From: Haloplanus sp. CK5-1
GTDB taxonomy: Archaea; Halobacteriota; Halobacteria; Halobacteriales; Haloferacaceae
Direction: 5' to 3'
Assembly (NCBI RefSeq): GCF_037201915.1
Contig: NZ_CP147505.1
Coordinates: 2,170,001-2,234,000, forward strand
DNA: 64,000 bases
The notes below the pieces were generated by a model. That model was not told the origin of the DNA. It worked only from the letters and a program-made list of their open reading frames with translations, and made no database searches. Positions 31,059 through 40,132 of the stretch are shown in pieces (within the stretch, counting starts at the first letter, position 1; each line of letters opens with the position of its first letter). Made by a program: the position numbers and the translations under genes.

Positions 31059-32287
31059 GACCGCCGCGGGCTGTCGGGCGCGAGCGCGTCGTCGTAGATG
31101 ATCGTATAGAGGTCGACCAACTCCTCGCGAGTCGGCTTCCGTGGATTGTTGTCCGGCGATCCGGAGTCGATGGCGTCCTGTGCCATCTCGTCGACCACGT
31201 CGAGGTACGCCTCCCGAGACGGCACCTCGCCGAAGTCGTCGAGGTAGCCGGTGAGGTCGACGTCCTCGCACAGGCGGAAGACACCGTCGACGGCGGCGTC
31301 CGCCGCCTCTCTGGTCGTGTCGTCGTCGGCGGCGACGCCCAGAATCCGTGCAATCTCGGCGTACTTCTCGGGAGCGGCCATCGCGGAGAAGTCGACGACG
31401 TAGGGGAGGATGAGGCCGTTCGCCAGCCCGTGCGGGATGTGGAGTTGTGCGCCGAGCGGACGAGCCAACCCGTGGACGAGTGCGACCGAGGCGTTGGTGA
31501 ACGCCTGTCCCGCCTGGAGTTGCCCGACCATCACGTCCGCGCGGGCCGCCAGGTCGTCGCCGTTGGCCCACGCGACCGGCAGCGAGCGGACGATTCGCTC
31601 CATGGCTTCCTCGGCGTAGCCGTCGGGGACGCCGTAGGACTTCACCGACACGTACGCCTCGATGGCGTGAGTCAGGGCGTCGATACCCGTGAAGGCGGTG
31701 TGGCTCTTGGGGAGTGACACCGTGAGTTCCGGGTCCTCGATGGCTACGTCGGGAACGACGTTCGCGGAGACGACGAGGAACTTCGTCGACGTCGACTCGT
31801 CGCTGACGACGACGGAGCGGGTCGCCTCGCTCCCGGTGCCGGCGGTGGTGTTGACGGCGATCAGCGGCGGCGTCGGTTCGGGGACCCCCTCGTAGCCCGC
31901 GCGGTCGACGCCGAAGTCGCGGATCGACCCCTCGTTGGTCGCGAGGATGCCGACGCCCTTCCCCGTGTCGATGGAGGACCCGCCGCCGAGCGTGACGATC
32001 AGGTCACAGCCCTCCCGGTCGTACAGGTCGTGTGCCGCCTCGATGTTCTCGACCGTCGGGTCGGGGCGGACGTCGGTGTAGACGACCGAGTCGACGCCCG
32101 CGGCCTCGAGGGCGTCGACGACCGTGTCGCCGTGGAACTCGAAAATCTGTTCCGTGGCGACGACGAGCGCCGTGTCGCCGTACCGGGCGGCGTGGCCGCC
32201 GACCGTCCCGACCGCGCCGGCTCCGAGTTCGATCCGACTCGGCGAGACGACCGTCCGCGTCTCCCGTGCGAGTACGGTGTCGTACAT
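31055..32287 (-). CDS. iron-containing alcohol dehydrogenase
   Basis: A 410-residue group III dehydrogenase, NAD(P)-dependent. Nucleotide motif GGGSSIDTGKG, substrate region NTTAGTGSEATRSVV, and metal ligands in GIDALTHAIEAYVS (Asp and His) plus VHGLARPLGAQLHIPHG (two His) are intact. ATG 32287 is preferred to the longer frame because MYDTVLARETRTVV resembles family starts. It is divergent from a flavin reductase gene (92 bp). The second iron-ADH (33007) lies on the other side of that gene. Substrate unknown. Confidence 0.9.
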   Translation of the reverse strand: MYDTVLARETRTVVSPSRIELGAGAVGTVGGHAARYGDTALVVATEQIFEFHGDTVVDALEAAGVDSVVYTDVRPDPTVENIEAAHDLYDREGCDLIVTLGGGSSIDTGKGVGILATNEGSIRDFGVDRAGYEGVPEPTPPLIAVNTTAGTGSEATRSVVVSDESTSTKFLVVSANVVPDVAIEDPELTVSLPKSHTAFTGIDALTHAIEAYVSVKSYGVPDGYAEEAMERIVRSLPVAWANGDDLAARADVMVGQLQAGQAFTNASVALVHGLARPLGAQLHIPHGLANGLILPYVVDFSAMAAPEKYAEIARILGVAADDDTTREAADAAVDGVFRLCEDVDLTGYLDDFGEVPSREAYLDVVDEMAQDAIDSGSPDNNPRKPTREELVDLYTIIYDDALAPDSPRRS

Positions 32288-32379
32288 GACAGGCTCGAAA
32301 TGGGCGGTCGCGGTCTTATAGCCTCGGCCGACGACGCCGGGATCGAAGGGTTCTCCACGCCGGCCGCCGTTCCGGACGT

Positions 32380-33006
32380 ATGCCACAGGTCACTGTCGAG
32401 GCCGTCGAGACGGTCGGCACGCGGACCGCCGCGCTCGAACTCCGGACGCCCGAGGGCTTCGTCGCCGACCCCGGCCAGTTCGTCTTGGTTCGGGCGACCG
32501 TCGACGGGGTGGAGGAAACCGGCTACTACACGCTCTCCTCGCCCGGCACCGACGGCACCATGGAGGTCACGGTCGAGTACGTCCCCGAGGGGACGCTCGC
32601 GCCGTGGTTGGCCGACCGGTCCGCCGGCGACACGATCGAGATCGAGGGGCCCTTCGGCGACGTGCGGTACACGGGCGACGGGCCGGTCGTCGTCCTCGCG
32701 GAGGGGCCGGGCATCGGCCCCGCGGTGGGCATCGCCGAGCGTGCGACCCGCGCGGGCCACGACGCGGCCGTCGTGTTCTGGGGCGAGGACCCGCCCCACG
32801 GCGACCGCCTCGACGCCCTCGAAACCGAGGGTGCCACCGTGAGCGTCGTCGGGTCGCTCGACGAGGCGGCCGACACGCTGGCCGAGACCGGCGGAACTGT
32901 GTACGTCTTCGGCTTCGAGTCGTTCGTCAGGGACGCCAAGACCGTCGCCGAGGCCGTCGGCGTCGCCGACGAGGACCTCCGCGCCGAGAGCTTCGGCGCG
33001 CGGTAA
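32380..33006 (+). CDS. FAD/NAD(P)-binding oxidoreductase (ferredoxin-reductase-like)
   Basis: A 208-residue short member of the ferredoxin-NADP reductase superfamily. The FAD-binding barrel includes PGQFVLVRATVDG and GYYTLSSPGTDG (the RxYSxSS equivalent, here YYTLSS). The nucleotide domain has VVVLAEGPGIGPAVGIAER. There is no Fe-S domain. It could pass electrons between NAD(P)H and a partner protein. It sits between two iron-ADH genes on the opposite strand and touches the stop of the second. Confidence 0.8.
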   Translation: MPQVTVEAVETVGTRTAALELRTPEGFVADPGQFVLVRATVDGVEETGYYTLSSPGTDGTMEVTVEYVPEGTLAPWLADRSAGDTIEIEGPFGDVRYTGDGPVVVLAEGPGIGPAVGIAERATRAGHDAAVVFWGEDPPHGDRLDALETEGATVSVVGSLDEAADTLAETGGTVYVFGFESFVRDAKTVAEAVGVADEDLRAESFGAR

Positions 33007-34218
33007 CTACCACGCCGCCTCGAGGACCGCACGCACGTCGTCGACGGTCGGATCGAGACCGGTCGGCACCGTCGCCAAGAGCGAGTCGGCGACGATCCGT
33101 TCGGCGTGCTCGTCGAGGTCGGAGCGCGAGAGGCTGTCGATCGCTCGGAGTCGCGACGGTAATCCGAGGTCGTCTCGGACGCTCGCGACGGCGTCGACGA
33201 CCCCCTCACCGACCACGTCGTCGGGGGCGTCCGTGGCGACGCCGAGCGCCTCCGCGAGGAGGTCGCGCCGCCCGTCGACTTCCTCGAAGAGGTATCGCAG
33301 GACGTGGGGTGCGATGACGCCGTGGACGACACCCTGGTGGACGTCGTACCCCTGAGAGAAGCCGTGACCGAAGGCGTGGACGATGGAGAGTTTGAACGCG
33401 CCGGGCGTCGAGACGCCGTACTGGACACAGACGATTCCCGCGAGAACCTCGTCCAGTCGGTCGGCGTCCATCGGGTCCTCGCGGAGCGTCGGGAGCCCCG
33501 ACCGGAGGAGACGGAGCCCCCGGGCCGCGGTGCCGTCGGTGATCGGCGTCGAGTTGCGGGTGTACAGCGCCTCGATCCCCTTGTCGAAGCCGTTCATCGC
33601 CGACGCGGTCAGGACCGACTCGGGCGTCGTCCGGAAGAGGTCGGCGTCGTAGCACAGCGCCGCGGGCATGAGGCGGTCGTCGGCGAGGCCGCCCGTCCGC
33701 GGTCTCTCGCGGTCGGGATCCGGGCCAAAGGTGACGCCGGCGACGACCGACAGGTCCGCGCCCGCGAGCGTCGTCGGCACGGCCGCGAGGGGGAGGGGAT
33801 CGTCGTCCCCGACCGACAGGCTCGCCTCGTCGATCGCTCGGTCGGCGGCCGCCTCGGGGTCGTCCCGGGTCGCGAGCGTCGCGATGGCCTTCGCGACGTC
33901 GAGCGAACTCCCGCCCCCGACGGCGACGAGCGCGTCGGCGTCGACCGACCGAGCGTGGGCCGCGCCCGCGGCGGCCGTACGGACGTACTTCCCGGGTGTC
34001 GTCCCGTCGAAGACGCCGACGAGACGGTCCCCCAGCCCGGTCCGGACGGGGTCCATCACGGCGTGCGTCGAACCGACGGTGGTGCCACAGACGACGAGAA
34101 CCCGTTCCCAGCCCCGGTCGGCACACGCCGCGCCGAGGTCGTCGACAGCGCCGGGGCGACAGTGGATCGTCCCCGGCCGATACGCGAACGCGAACCGCTG
34201 CCGGCCGTCGTCGTTCAT
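33007..34218 (-). CDS. iron-ADH family protein with altered metal site
   Basis: A 403-residue dehydroquinate-synthase/Fe-ADH fold protein. It keeps the nucleotide motif GGGSSLDVAKA, VPTTLAGADLS (in place of TTAGTGSE), and a His-rich block VHAFGHGFSQGYDVHQGVVHG. The usual first ligands Asp and His of the motif NALxHAIEAL are replaced by Asn and Lys (MNGFDKGIEALYT). A changed or missing metal is therefore likely. The family could also be maleylacetate-reductase-like. The start is ATG 34218. Confidence 0.8.
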   Translation of the reverse strand: MNDDGRQRFAFAYRPGTIHCRPGAVDDLGAACADRGWERVLVVCGTTVGSTHAVMDPVRTGLGDRLVGVFDGTTPGKYVRTAAAGAAHARSVDADALVAVGGGSSLDVAKAIATLATRDDPEAAADRAIDEASLSVGDDDPLPLAAVPTTLAGADLSVVAGVTFGPDPDRERPRTGGLADDRLMPAALCYDADLFRTTPESVLTASAMNGFDKGIEALYTRNSTPITDGTAARGLRLLRSGLPTLREDPMDADRLDEVLAGIVCVQYGVSTPGAFKLSIVHAFGHGFSQGYDVHQGVVHGVIAPHVLRYLFEEVDGRRDLLAEALGVATDAPDDVVGEGVVDAVASVRDDLGLPSRLRAIDSLSRSDLDEHAERIVADSLLATVPTGLDPTVDDVRAVLEAAW

Positions 34219-34249
34219 GTCCCTACCAGCGCCGGTCGGAGGATAAGGG

Positions 34250-36256
34250 TTACCGCGCCGCCTCGATCTCGTCCAGGACGTCGGCGTCCTCGATACTGCT
34301 CATGTCTCCCAGGTCCTCGCCCCGGTACACCGACTCGATGGCCCGGCGGATGATCTTCCCGCTCTGGGTCTTGGGGAACGCGTCGACGAACAGCACCTCT
34401 CGGGGTCGGAACGGCTTGCCCAGTTCCTCGCCGATGGTCTCGCGGACCTCCTCCCGGAGCCCGTCGCTCTCCGTGACGCCCTCCTCGACGACGACGTAGC
34501 AGACGACGGCCGTGCCGGTCGTGTCGTCGGGGACGCCCACGGCGGCCGCCTGGTTCACGTCGTCGTGTTCCATCGCCGCCCCCTCGACCTCCGCGGGACC
34601 GACCTTGCGCCCGGCGACGTTGAGAGCGTCGTCGGCGCGCCCGTGGAGGAACCAAAAGCCCTCCTCGTCCTTCTGGGCCCAGTCGCCGTGGTCCCAGAGA
34701 TCCGGCCACGTGCTCCAGTACTCCTCGAGATAGCGCTCGTCGCCGCTCCACAGCGATTTGGTCATGCTCGGACAGGAGTCGCGGGCGACGAGGTAGCCCC
34801 GGTCGTGGCCGTCGACGATGGAGTCGCCCTCTCGGTCGACGATGTCGATGTCCATCCCCAGTCCCGGGCCGCCGAGCGTGCAGGGCTTGAGCGACTGGAT
34901 CGGCATGGGCATCAGGAAACACCCCATGATCTCAGTCCCGCCCGAGATGTTGATGATGGGCGTCGACCCCCCACCGACCTCCTCGAAGAACCAGAGCCAC
35001 GACTCGGGGTCCCAGGGCTCGCCCGTCGACCCCAGGATCCGGAGCGTCGAGAGGTCGTACCCCTCGATCCACTCGTCGCCGTGCTTGCGGAGGGCACGGA
35101 TCGCGGTCGGCGAGATGCCGAACTGCGTGACGCCGTGGTCGTCGATCAACTGCCAGAAGCGATCCGGCTTGGGGTGGTCCGGCGCGCCCTCGTACATGAC
35201 GACCGTGCCGCCGTGGGCGTGCGTGCCGATCAGCGACCACGGCCCCATCATCCACCCGATGTCGCTGACCCAGAAGAAGCGGTCCGAGGGCTTGAGGTCC
35301 ATCCCGAAGTACACCTCCTTGGCCGCCTGCAGCAGCGCGCCGGCGTGGGTGTGGACGATCCCCTTCGGCTTGCCCGTCGTTCCCGAGGAGTAGAGCAGCA
35401 TCGACTCGGCGTCGGAGGGGAGCGACCGCGTCTCGAACTCGGGGTCGCGGTCGCCGACCGCGTCGGTCCATCGCTCGTCGCGGGCGTCGTCCCACGGCAC
35501 CTCGCCGGCCTCGACGAGGCCGAGGCGGTCGAAGACCACCGTGTGTTCGACGTGGCCCGCCTCCTCGATTGCGGCGTCGGCGTCACCCTTCAACAGGACG
35601 TGACTGCCCCGGCGGTAGAACCCGTCGCCCGTGAACAGCACCGTCGGTTCGGCGTCCGCGATGCGGGTCGCCGCGGCGTCGACGCCAAAGCCCGAGAACA
35701 CCGGGACGGCTACCGCGCCCACCTTGAAACAGCCATAGAGGATGGAGACCACCTCGGGGATCATGGGCATGTACAGCGCGACCGTGTCGCCGACGCCGAC
35801 GCCGCGGGCGTCGAGGTAGTTCGCGACCCGGTTTGCCTGTCGGCCGAGGTCGTGGTAGGTCAGTTCGCGGACCTCGCCCGTTTCGCCCTCCCAGATGCAG
35901 GCGACCTTGTTTCGGGTCTCGGCGTCGGGAGCGGCGTGCCGGTCGAGGGTGTTGTGGGCGGCGTTGAGGCGACCGCCGGGGTACCAGTCGGTGAACTGTG
36001 GGCCCTCGGCGTCGTTCCGGACGGCGTCGTACCCCTCGTTGAACTCGATGTCGAGGTAGTCGACGAGTTCGTCCCAGAACCAGTCGACGCCGGATCGTGG
36101 CTCGCCCGGCACCGAGGTCGAGGTTCGCTCGATCAACTCGTCGTAGTCGTCGATATCGTACGTCTCCATGAAGTCGTGGACGTTGGTCGACTCGACGAAC
36201 TCCCGGGACGGATGATAGACGACCGACTCCGTCCGTTTCTCTCGCTCGGCGGGCAT
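34250..36256 (-). CDS. AMP-forming acetyl/propionyl-CoA synthetase-like ligase
   Basis: A 668-residue ANL enzyme with the N-terminal extension of acetyl-CoA synthetases (WFWDELVDYLDIEF). Motifs: YSSGTTGKPKGIVHTH (P-loop), SDIGWMMGPW, INISGGTEIMG, DLWDHGDWA, GRADDALNVAGRKVGP, and FPKTQSGKIIRRA with the catalytic Lys. The GWMMGPW segment is like AcsA enzymes. The substrate is probably a short-chain acid, but exact specificity is not readable. A possible mobile-element scar (36316-36338) lies between this gene and the SDR. Confidence 0.9.
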   Translation of the reverse strand: MPAEREKRTESVVYHPSREFVESTNVHDFMETYDIDDYDELIERTSTSVPGEPRSGVDWFWDELVDYLDIEFNEGYDAVRNDAEGPQFTDWYPGGRLNAAHNTLDRHAAPDAETRNKVACIWEGETGEVRELTYHDLGRQANRVANYLDARGVGVGDTVALYMPMIPEVVSILYGCFKVGAVAVPVFSGFGVDAAATRIADAEPTVLFTGDGFYRRGSHVLLKGDADAAIEEAGHVEHTVVFDRLGLVEAGEVPWDDARDERWTDAVGDRDPEFETRSLPSDAESMLLYSSGTTGKPKGIVHTHAGALLQAAKEVYFGMDLKPSDRFFWVSDIGWMMGPWSLIGTHAHGGTVVMYEGAPDHPKPDRFWQLIDDHGVTQFGISPTAIRALRKHGDEWIEGYDLSTLRILGSTGEPWDPESWLWFFEEVGGGSTPIINISGGTEIMGCFLMPMPIQSLKPCTLGGPGLGMDIDIVDREGDSIVDGHDRGYLVARDSCPSMTKSLWSGDERYLEEYWSTWPDLWDHGDWAQKDEEGFWFLHGRADDALNVAGRKVGPAEVEGAAMEHDDVNQAAAVGVPDDTTGTAVVCYVVVEEGVTESDGLREEVRETIGEELGKPFRPREVLFVDAFPKTQSGKIIRRAIESVYRGEDLGDMSSIEDADVLDEIEAAR

Positions 36257-36315
36257 GTCCCGAACTGTACCCCGTCAGGGTAATAGGTTTTCGTCTACAG
36301 ATAAGCAAGGCGAGT

Positions 36316-36338
36316 GCCTCGGGGCTTGACCCCGAGGC
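36316..36338. repeat. 9-bp-stem hairpin, possible TnpB-element right-end scar
   Basis: GCCTCGGGG-CTTGA-CCCCGAGGC, a perfect hairpin 3 bp past the SDR stop. The surrounding sequence resembles, from memory, 3' ends of haloarchaeal IS200/IS605-type (IS1341, TnpB) elements. No transposase remains. It may simply be an SDR terminator. Confidence 0.4.
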
Positions 36339-36341
36339 GGT

Positions 36342-37115
36342 TCACCCGAACGCGTCGGCGGTGAAGCCGTCGTCGACGGTCAGGACGCTCCCCGTCGTGT
36401 AACTCGCCGCGTCGCTGGCGAGGTAGATGGCCGCACCGACGATCTCCTCGGGATCCGCCATCCGACCGTGGGTCGTCCGGCGGGCGATCTCTTCGTTTCG
36501 ATCGGTCCCCTCGTCGTACGTGCCCTGGGTCTGTTCCGACCGGACGAACCCGGGCTTGATCGCGTTGACCCGTATCTCCGGCCCGAGTTCCTTCGCCGCG
36601 ACCCGGGTGAACGAGTCGATCCCCCCCTTCGCGGTCGTGTAGGGCACGAGGTCCGGGATGGCGAGGTCGTTCGAGATGGAGGAGATGGGGAGGATCGCCC
36701 CCTCCTCGATCGCCTCGGCGAAGACCTGGACCGCGCGGTAGGTGCCGTCGAGTTGTACGTCGAACACCGCCTGCCACTCCTCCTCGGTGCCGTCCGAGAG
36801 CGCGGTTCGGGCGATGTAGCTCTGGGAAGTGATCAGGATGTCGATCCCACCGAGTTCGTCGACGACGGTCTCGCGCAGGTCGACGAGCGACTCCCGGTCG
36901 GTCACGTCGCAGGTCGCCTCGACGGTGTCGGCCCCGAGCTCCCGGAGGTCGGCTGCCGTCTCCGCGACGTCCGCCGCGGTCCGACTCGTCGCCACCACGT
37001 CCGCGCCGTCGGCCGCGAAGCCACGCGCCAACGCCCGTCCGATCCCGCTCGTCCCGCCGATGACGACGGCTCGCTTCCCCGCCACCGTCACCGGCGTGTG
37101 GTCGTACGTACCCAT
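36342..37115 (-). CDS. short-chain dehydrogenase/reductase
   Basis: A 257-residue classical SDR, NAD(P)-dependent. The cofactor motif is GGTSGIGRALARGFA (TGxxxGxG), followed by CDVTDRES. The usual NNAG is replaced by TSQSY. The active site is SSISNDLAIPDLVPYTTAKGG (Ser, Tyr and Lys all present). C-terminal VRSEQTQGTYDEG is the substrate loop. Start ATG 37115. The enzyme is complete. The sequence directly after its stop is the hairpin at 36316-36338. Confidence 0.88.
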   Translation of the reverse strand: MGTYDHTPVTVAGKRAVVIGGTSGIGRALARGFAADGADVVATSRTAADVAETAADLRELGADTVEATCDVTDRESLVDLRETVVDELGGIDILITSQSYIARTALSDGTEEEWQAVFDVQLDGTYRAVQVFAEAIEEGAILPISSISNDLAIPDLVPYTTAKGGIDSFTRVAAKELGPEIRVNAIKPGFVRSEQTQGTYDEGTDRNEEIARRTTHGRMADPEEIVGAAIYLASDAASYTTGSVLTVDDGFTADAFG

Positions 37116-37201
37116 ACGCCACCGGTCACGAGTCGGGGACTTAGCCCTGACGACGGCCGCCAGCAGTAACCCTTTAGTACGGTCTGTCGGAACCTGACGC
37201 C

Positions 37202-38455
37202 ATGCTTTGGGAGAACACCGAGCACTCGGCGAGCGAGGCCACCCTGCAGTACACGATGGAGCCAAAGGAGTTCGAGAACCGGTTTCTCCCGTACGACGTG
37301 CTGACGAACCTCGCACACGTCACGATGCTGAACCGGCAAGGGTTTCTCACGGACGACGAACTCGCCGACCTCCGGGCGGCGCTGACCGACATCTACCACG
37401 AGGCCGAGGAAGTCGAGGGCGAGGACGTCCACACCTTCGTCGAGGAGCGGGTGACCCGGCGGACGGAGGCGGGCAAGAAGATGCACCTCGCCCGGTCGCG
37501 CAACGACCAGGTCTTCGTCGACACGCGCCTGTTCATGAAGGACGCGACCATCGACCTCGCGGGCCGGATCCTCGACTTCGTCGACGCCCTCGACACCTTC
37601 GCGGCGGAGAAGAACGTCCTGATCCCGGGCTACACCCACCAGCAACAGGCGATGCCGTCGTCGACGGGGCTGTGGGCGTCGAGTTTCGCCGACGCGCTGA
37701 TCGACGACCTGAAGACCCTCCGGGCGACCTTCCGGATCGTCGACACCAACCCGCTCGGGGCCGCGGCCTCCTACGGCACCAGCCTCGATATCGACCGCGA
37801 CCTGACGACCGAACTGCTCGGTTTCGCCGACAAACAACACAACCCGGTCTACTGCTCGAACCGCGGGAAACAGGAGCTACAGTTGCTCCAGACGCTGGAT
37901 CTGGTGATGCTCGACGTGCAGAAACTGGCGGAGGACCTCATCAACTTCTCCGAGGACCAGCAGTTCTTCGAACTCCCCGACGAGTACTGCACGGGCAGCA
38001 GTATCATGCCCCAGAAGCGCAACCCCGACATCCTGGAGTTGGCGCGGGCAAAAGCCGAGGAGGTGTCGGCCGCGAAGGAGGCGATCCGGCGGATCATCGG
38101 CAAACTCCCGAGCGGCTACAACCGCGACAGCCAGCGGACCAAGAAGCACCTCATCGAGTCGGTCGACACCGTCCGCGCGACGGTCGACATCCTCACGCCG
38201 CTCATCGAGGAACTGGAGCTCTCCGAGGAGTTCACGGTCGACGAGGGCATCTTCGCCGCCTACACCGCCAACAAGAAAGTCGAGGAGGGGATGGCGTTCC
38301 GCGACGCCTACCACGAGGTGAAGAGCTCCGAGGAGTACGAGGTGCACTCGGAGGTGGCCGAGCCGACACGCCAGCCACTCGGCGACCAGCGGGCGTTCTG
38401 GCGCGACGAGCGCGAGCGATTCGACGACGTGGCCGACCGACTGCTCGTCGAGTGA
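37202..38455 (+). CDS. argininosuccinate-lyase-like fumarase-superfamily enzyme
   Basis: A 417-residue aspartase/fumarase-superfamily lyase. It has MHLARSRNDQVFVDTRL (ArgH-like substrate motif), HQQQAMPSSTG, and the superfamily signature GSSIMPQKRNPD with the catalytic Ser on its loop. It is shorter than typical haloarchaeal ArgH (about 480-490) and lacks that N-terminus (GGPARSF-type). No argG is adjacent, so it may be a paralogue with another substrate. A CTTTAGTA box about 28 nt upstream supports the start ATG 37202. ArgH function is possible but not proven. Confidence 0.75.
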   Translation: MLWENTEHSASEATLQYTMEPKEFENRFLPYDVLTNLAHVTMLNRQGFLTDDELADLRAALTDIYHEAEEVEGEDVHTFVEERVTRRTEAGKKMHLARSRNDQVFVDTRLFMKDATIDLAGRILDFVDALDTFAAEKNVLIPGYTHQQQAMPSSTGLWASSFADALIDDLKTLRATFRIVDTNPLGAAASYGTSLDIDRDLTTELLGFADKQHNPVYCSNRGKQELQLLQTLDLVMLDVQKLAEDLINFSEDQQFFELPDEYCTGSSIMPQKRNPDILELARAKAEEVSAAKEAIRRIIGKLPSGYNRDSQRTKKHLIESVDTVRATVDILTPLIEELELSEEFTVDEGIFAAYTANKKVEEGMAFRDAYHEVKSSEEYEVHSEVAEPTRQPLGDQRAFWRDERERFDDVADRLLVE

Positions 38456-38458
38456 GCC

Positions 38459-38701
38459 CTACAGCGTGTGTTCGTCGTCGCCCTCGTTCCGGATGGCGGG
38501 GTCCTGTTGGTCCTCGACGACCTGCGTGAACAGGTCCTCGTCGGCCGGCCCGGTCGTCGACTCCTCGGTCGTGTAGGCCGACACGCCCAGCGAGAGCAGT
38601 TCCTCGACGGCCTGATCGCGGTTGATGAACTCCCCTTCTTCGACGAGTTGGCTGATCTCGATGTCGACGTCGTCCGGTAACGAAATCTCGGCGGTAGGCA
38701 T
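38459..38701 (-). CDS. small CopG/ribbon-helix-helix-like protein
   Basis: An 80-residue protein. AEISLPDDVDIEISQLVEEGEFINRDQAVEELLSLG has the strand plus two helices of CopG-type DNA-binding or antitoxin proteins. A disordered acidic tail (EESTTGPADEDLFTQVVEDQQDPA) follows. It could regulate its neighbour or act as a stand-alone factor; no toxin gene is adjacent. Start ATG 38701. Confidence 0.7.
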   Translation of the reverse strand: MPTAEISLPDDVDIEISQLVEEGEFINRDQAVEELLSLGVSAYTTEESTTGPADEDLFTQVVEDQQDPAIRNEGDDEHTL

Positions 38702-38810
38702 ACGCGATGGTGACGAGTTCCCCGGATATAAAAACCCGGTTCCGATCGGGTCGCCGCGGCCGAACGTGTTCGTGGTGAGGGCGACGGAGCGTGGGCCCGT
38801 AGCGGCGGGT

Positions 38811-40124
38811 ATGTCCACCGTCCCCGGAGCGGTCGATACGGACAGCCAGCCACCGCTCTCGATCCCACTCCGTCACTTCGTCGTCGCGCTGGGCTTTCTG
38901 CTCGCGGGTGCGGGACTCGGGGTCGCCGACGCCCTCGGTGTGGCCCCCGGTCTCGCGCGACTCGCACACCTCCACCTCCTGCTCGTGGGCTTCGTCTGTC
39001 TCACCATCGCCGGCGCGATGACGCAGTTCGTTCCGGTGTGGGCCGGGACGCCGCTCCACTCCCGGCGGCTTGCGCGGGTGCAACTGTGGTTCGTCGGCGT
39101 CGGCGTCGCCGGGTTCGCGGCCGCGTTGCTCGGCGGTCGACTCGGCGTCCTCCCGGTCTTCGGAGCCGCGATGCTCGCGGGGTTCTGGACGCTCGCGTAC
39201 AACGTCGGCCGGACGCTCGGGTCGGCCCGCCCGCTCGACGTGACCGAGCGACACTTCGCGGCTGCGCTTGGCTTCTTCGTTTTCCTCACCGGCCTCGGGC
39301 TGGTGTTGGCCGTCGGGTTCGCGACGCCCCTCGACCTCCCGGTCGCCCGGACTCGCCTCGTCGCGGCCCACGCCACCCTCGCGGTCTTCGGAGCCGTCCT
39401 GACGACGGTGTTCGGCGCGCTCTACCAGCTCGTGACCATGTTCGGGCAGACCGAGTTCGACGACGCCGACCGCACCCTCCAGCGGATCGAGACGGTCGGC
39501 TACCCCCTCGGAGTGGTCGTCCTCGCTCTCGGCCGACTCGTCGGTTCGGCGGCCGTCGCTCGACTCGGGGGTGTCCTGGCGCTCGTCGGCGTCGCCGCCT
39601 TCTCCGTCGTCCTCGTCCGTCGCCTCCGGAACGCTCGCGCCGGCCGGACGCCGATGCTGGCGCGCTACGCGCTCCTCGCGCCGGCGTTGCTCCTGTGGCT
39701 CGCCGCCACCGTCCCGGCGTGGCTCCGGACGCCGCTCGCCGAGAGTGTCGTCTTCGGCGCGCCCGGGACCGGCCACTTGCTCGCGATGGTCGTCACGCTC
39801 GTCCTCGTCGGCACCCTGTACCACGTCGTCCCCTTCCTCGTCTGGGTCCACCGGTACAGTGACCTGCTCGGGTTCGAGGACGTGCCGATGATCGACGACC
39901 TCTACGACGACCGCCTCGAGACGGTCGACCTCGTCCTCGTCGCGGCCGGCGGCGCGGCCCTCGCCGGCGGCGACCCGGCCGGGCTGGGATCCGTCTCGCT
40001 GGTCGGTGGCGTCGTCCTCGCCACGGGACTGGTCGTCTTCGTGAGTAACCTCGCGCTCGTCGTGTGGCGCCACGCCCCCGAGTCGCTCTCCGGTGGGGCA
40101 GCCCCGGGACCGACCGACGACTGA
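38811..40124 (+). CDS. polytopic membrane protein with conserved histidines (haem-copper-oxidase/NnrS-like)
   Basis: A 437-residue protein with about 12 predicted membrane helices. Conserved His occur in helices (RHFVVALGF, LARLAHLHLLLVGFV, RLVAAHATLAVFGAVLTTVFGALYQ, GHLLAMVVTLVLVGTLYHVVPFLVWVHRY), as in haem-bearing subunit-I or NnrS-like proteins. No other oxidase subunit is adjacent. Haem or metal binding is inferred. ATG 38811 follows a GC-rich upstream region without an obvious TATA. Confidence 0.7.
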   Translation: MSTVPGAVDTDSQPPLSIPLRHFVVALGFLLAGAGLGVADALGVAPGLARLAHLHLLLVGFVCLTIAGAMTQFVPVWAGTPLHSRRLARVQLWFVGVGVAGFAAALLGGRLGVLPVFGAAMLAGFWTLAYNVGRTLGSARPLDVTERHFAAALGFFVFLTGLGLVLAVGFATPLDLPVARTRLVAAHATLAVFGAVLTTVFGALYQLVTMFGQTEFDDADRTLQRIETVGYPLGVVVLALGRLVGSAAVARLGGVLALVGVAAFSVVLVRRLRNARAGRTPMLARYALLAPALLLWLAATVPAWLRTPLAESVVFGAPGTGHLLAMVVTLVLVGTLYHVVPFLVWVHRYSDLLGFEDVPMIDDLYDDRLETVDLVLVAAGGAALAGGDPAGLGSVSLVGGVVLATGLVVFVSNLALVVWRHAPESLSGGAAPGPTDD

Positions 40125-40132
40125 GACGAGAG

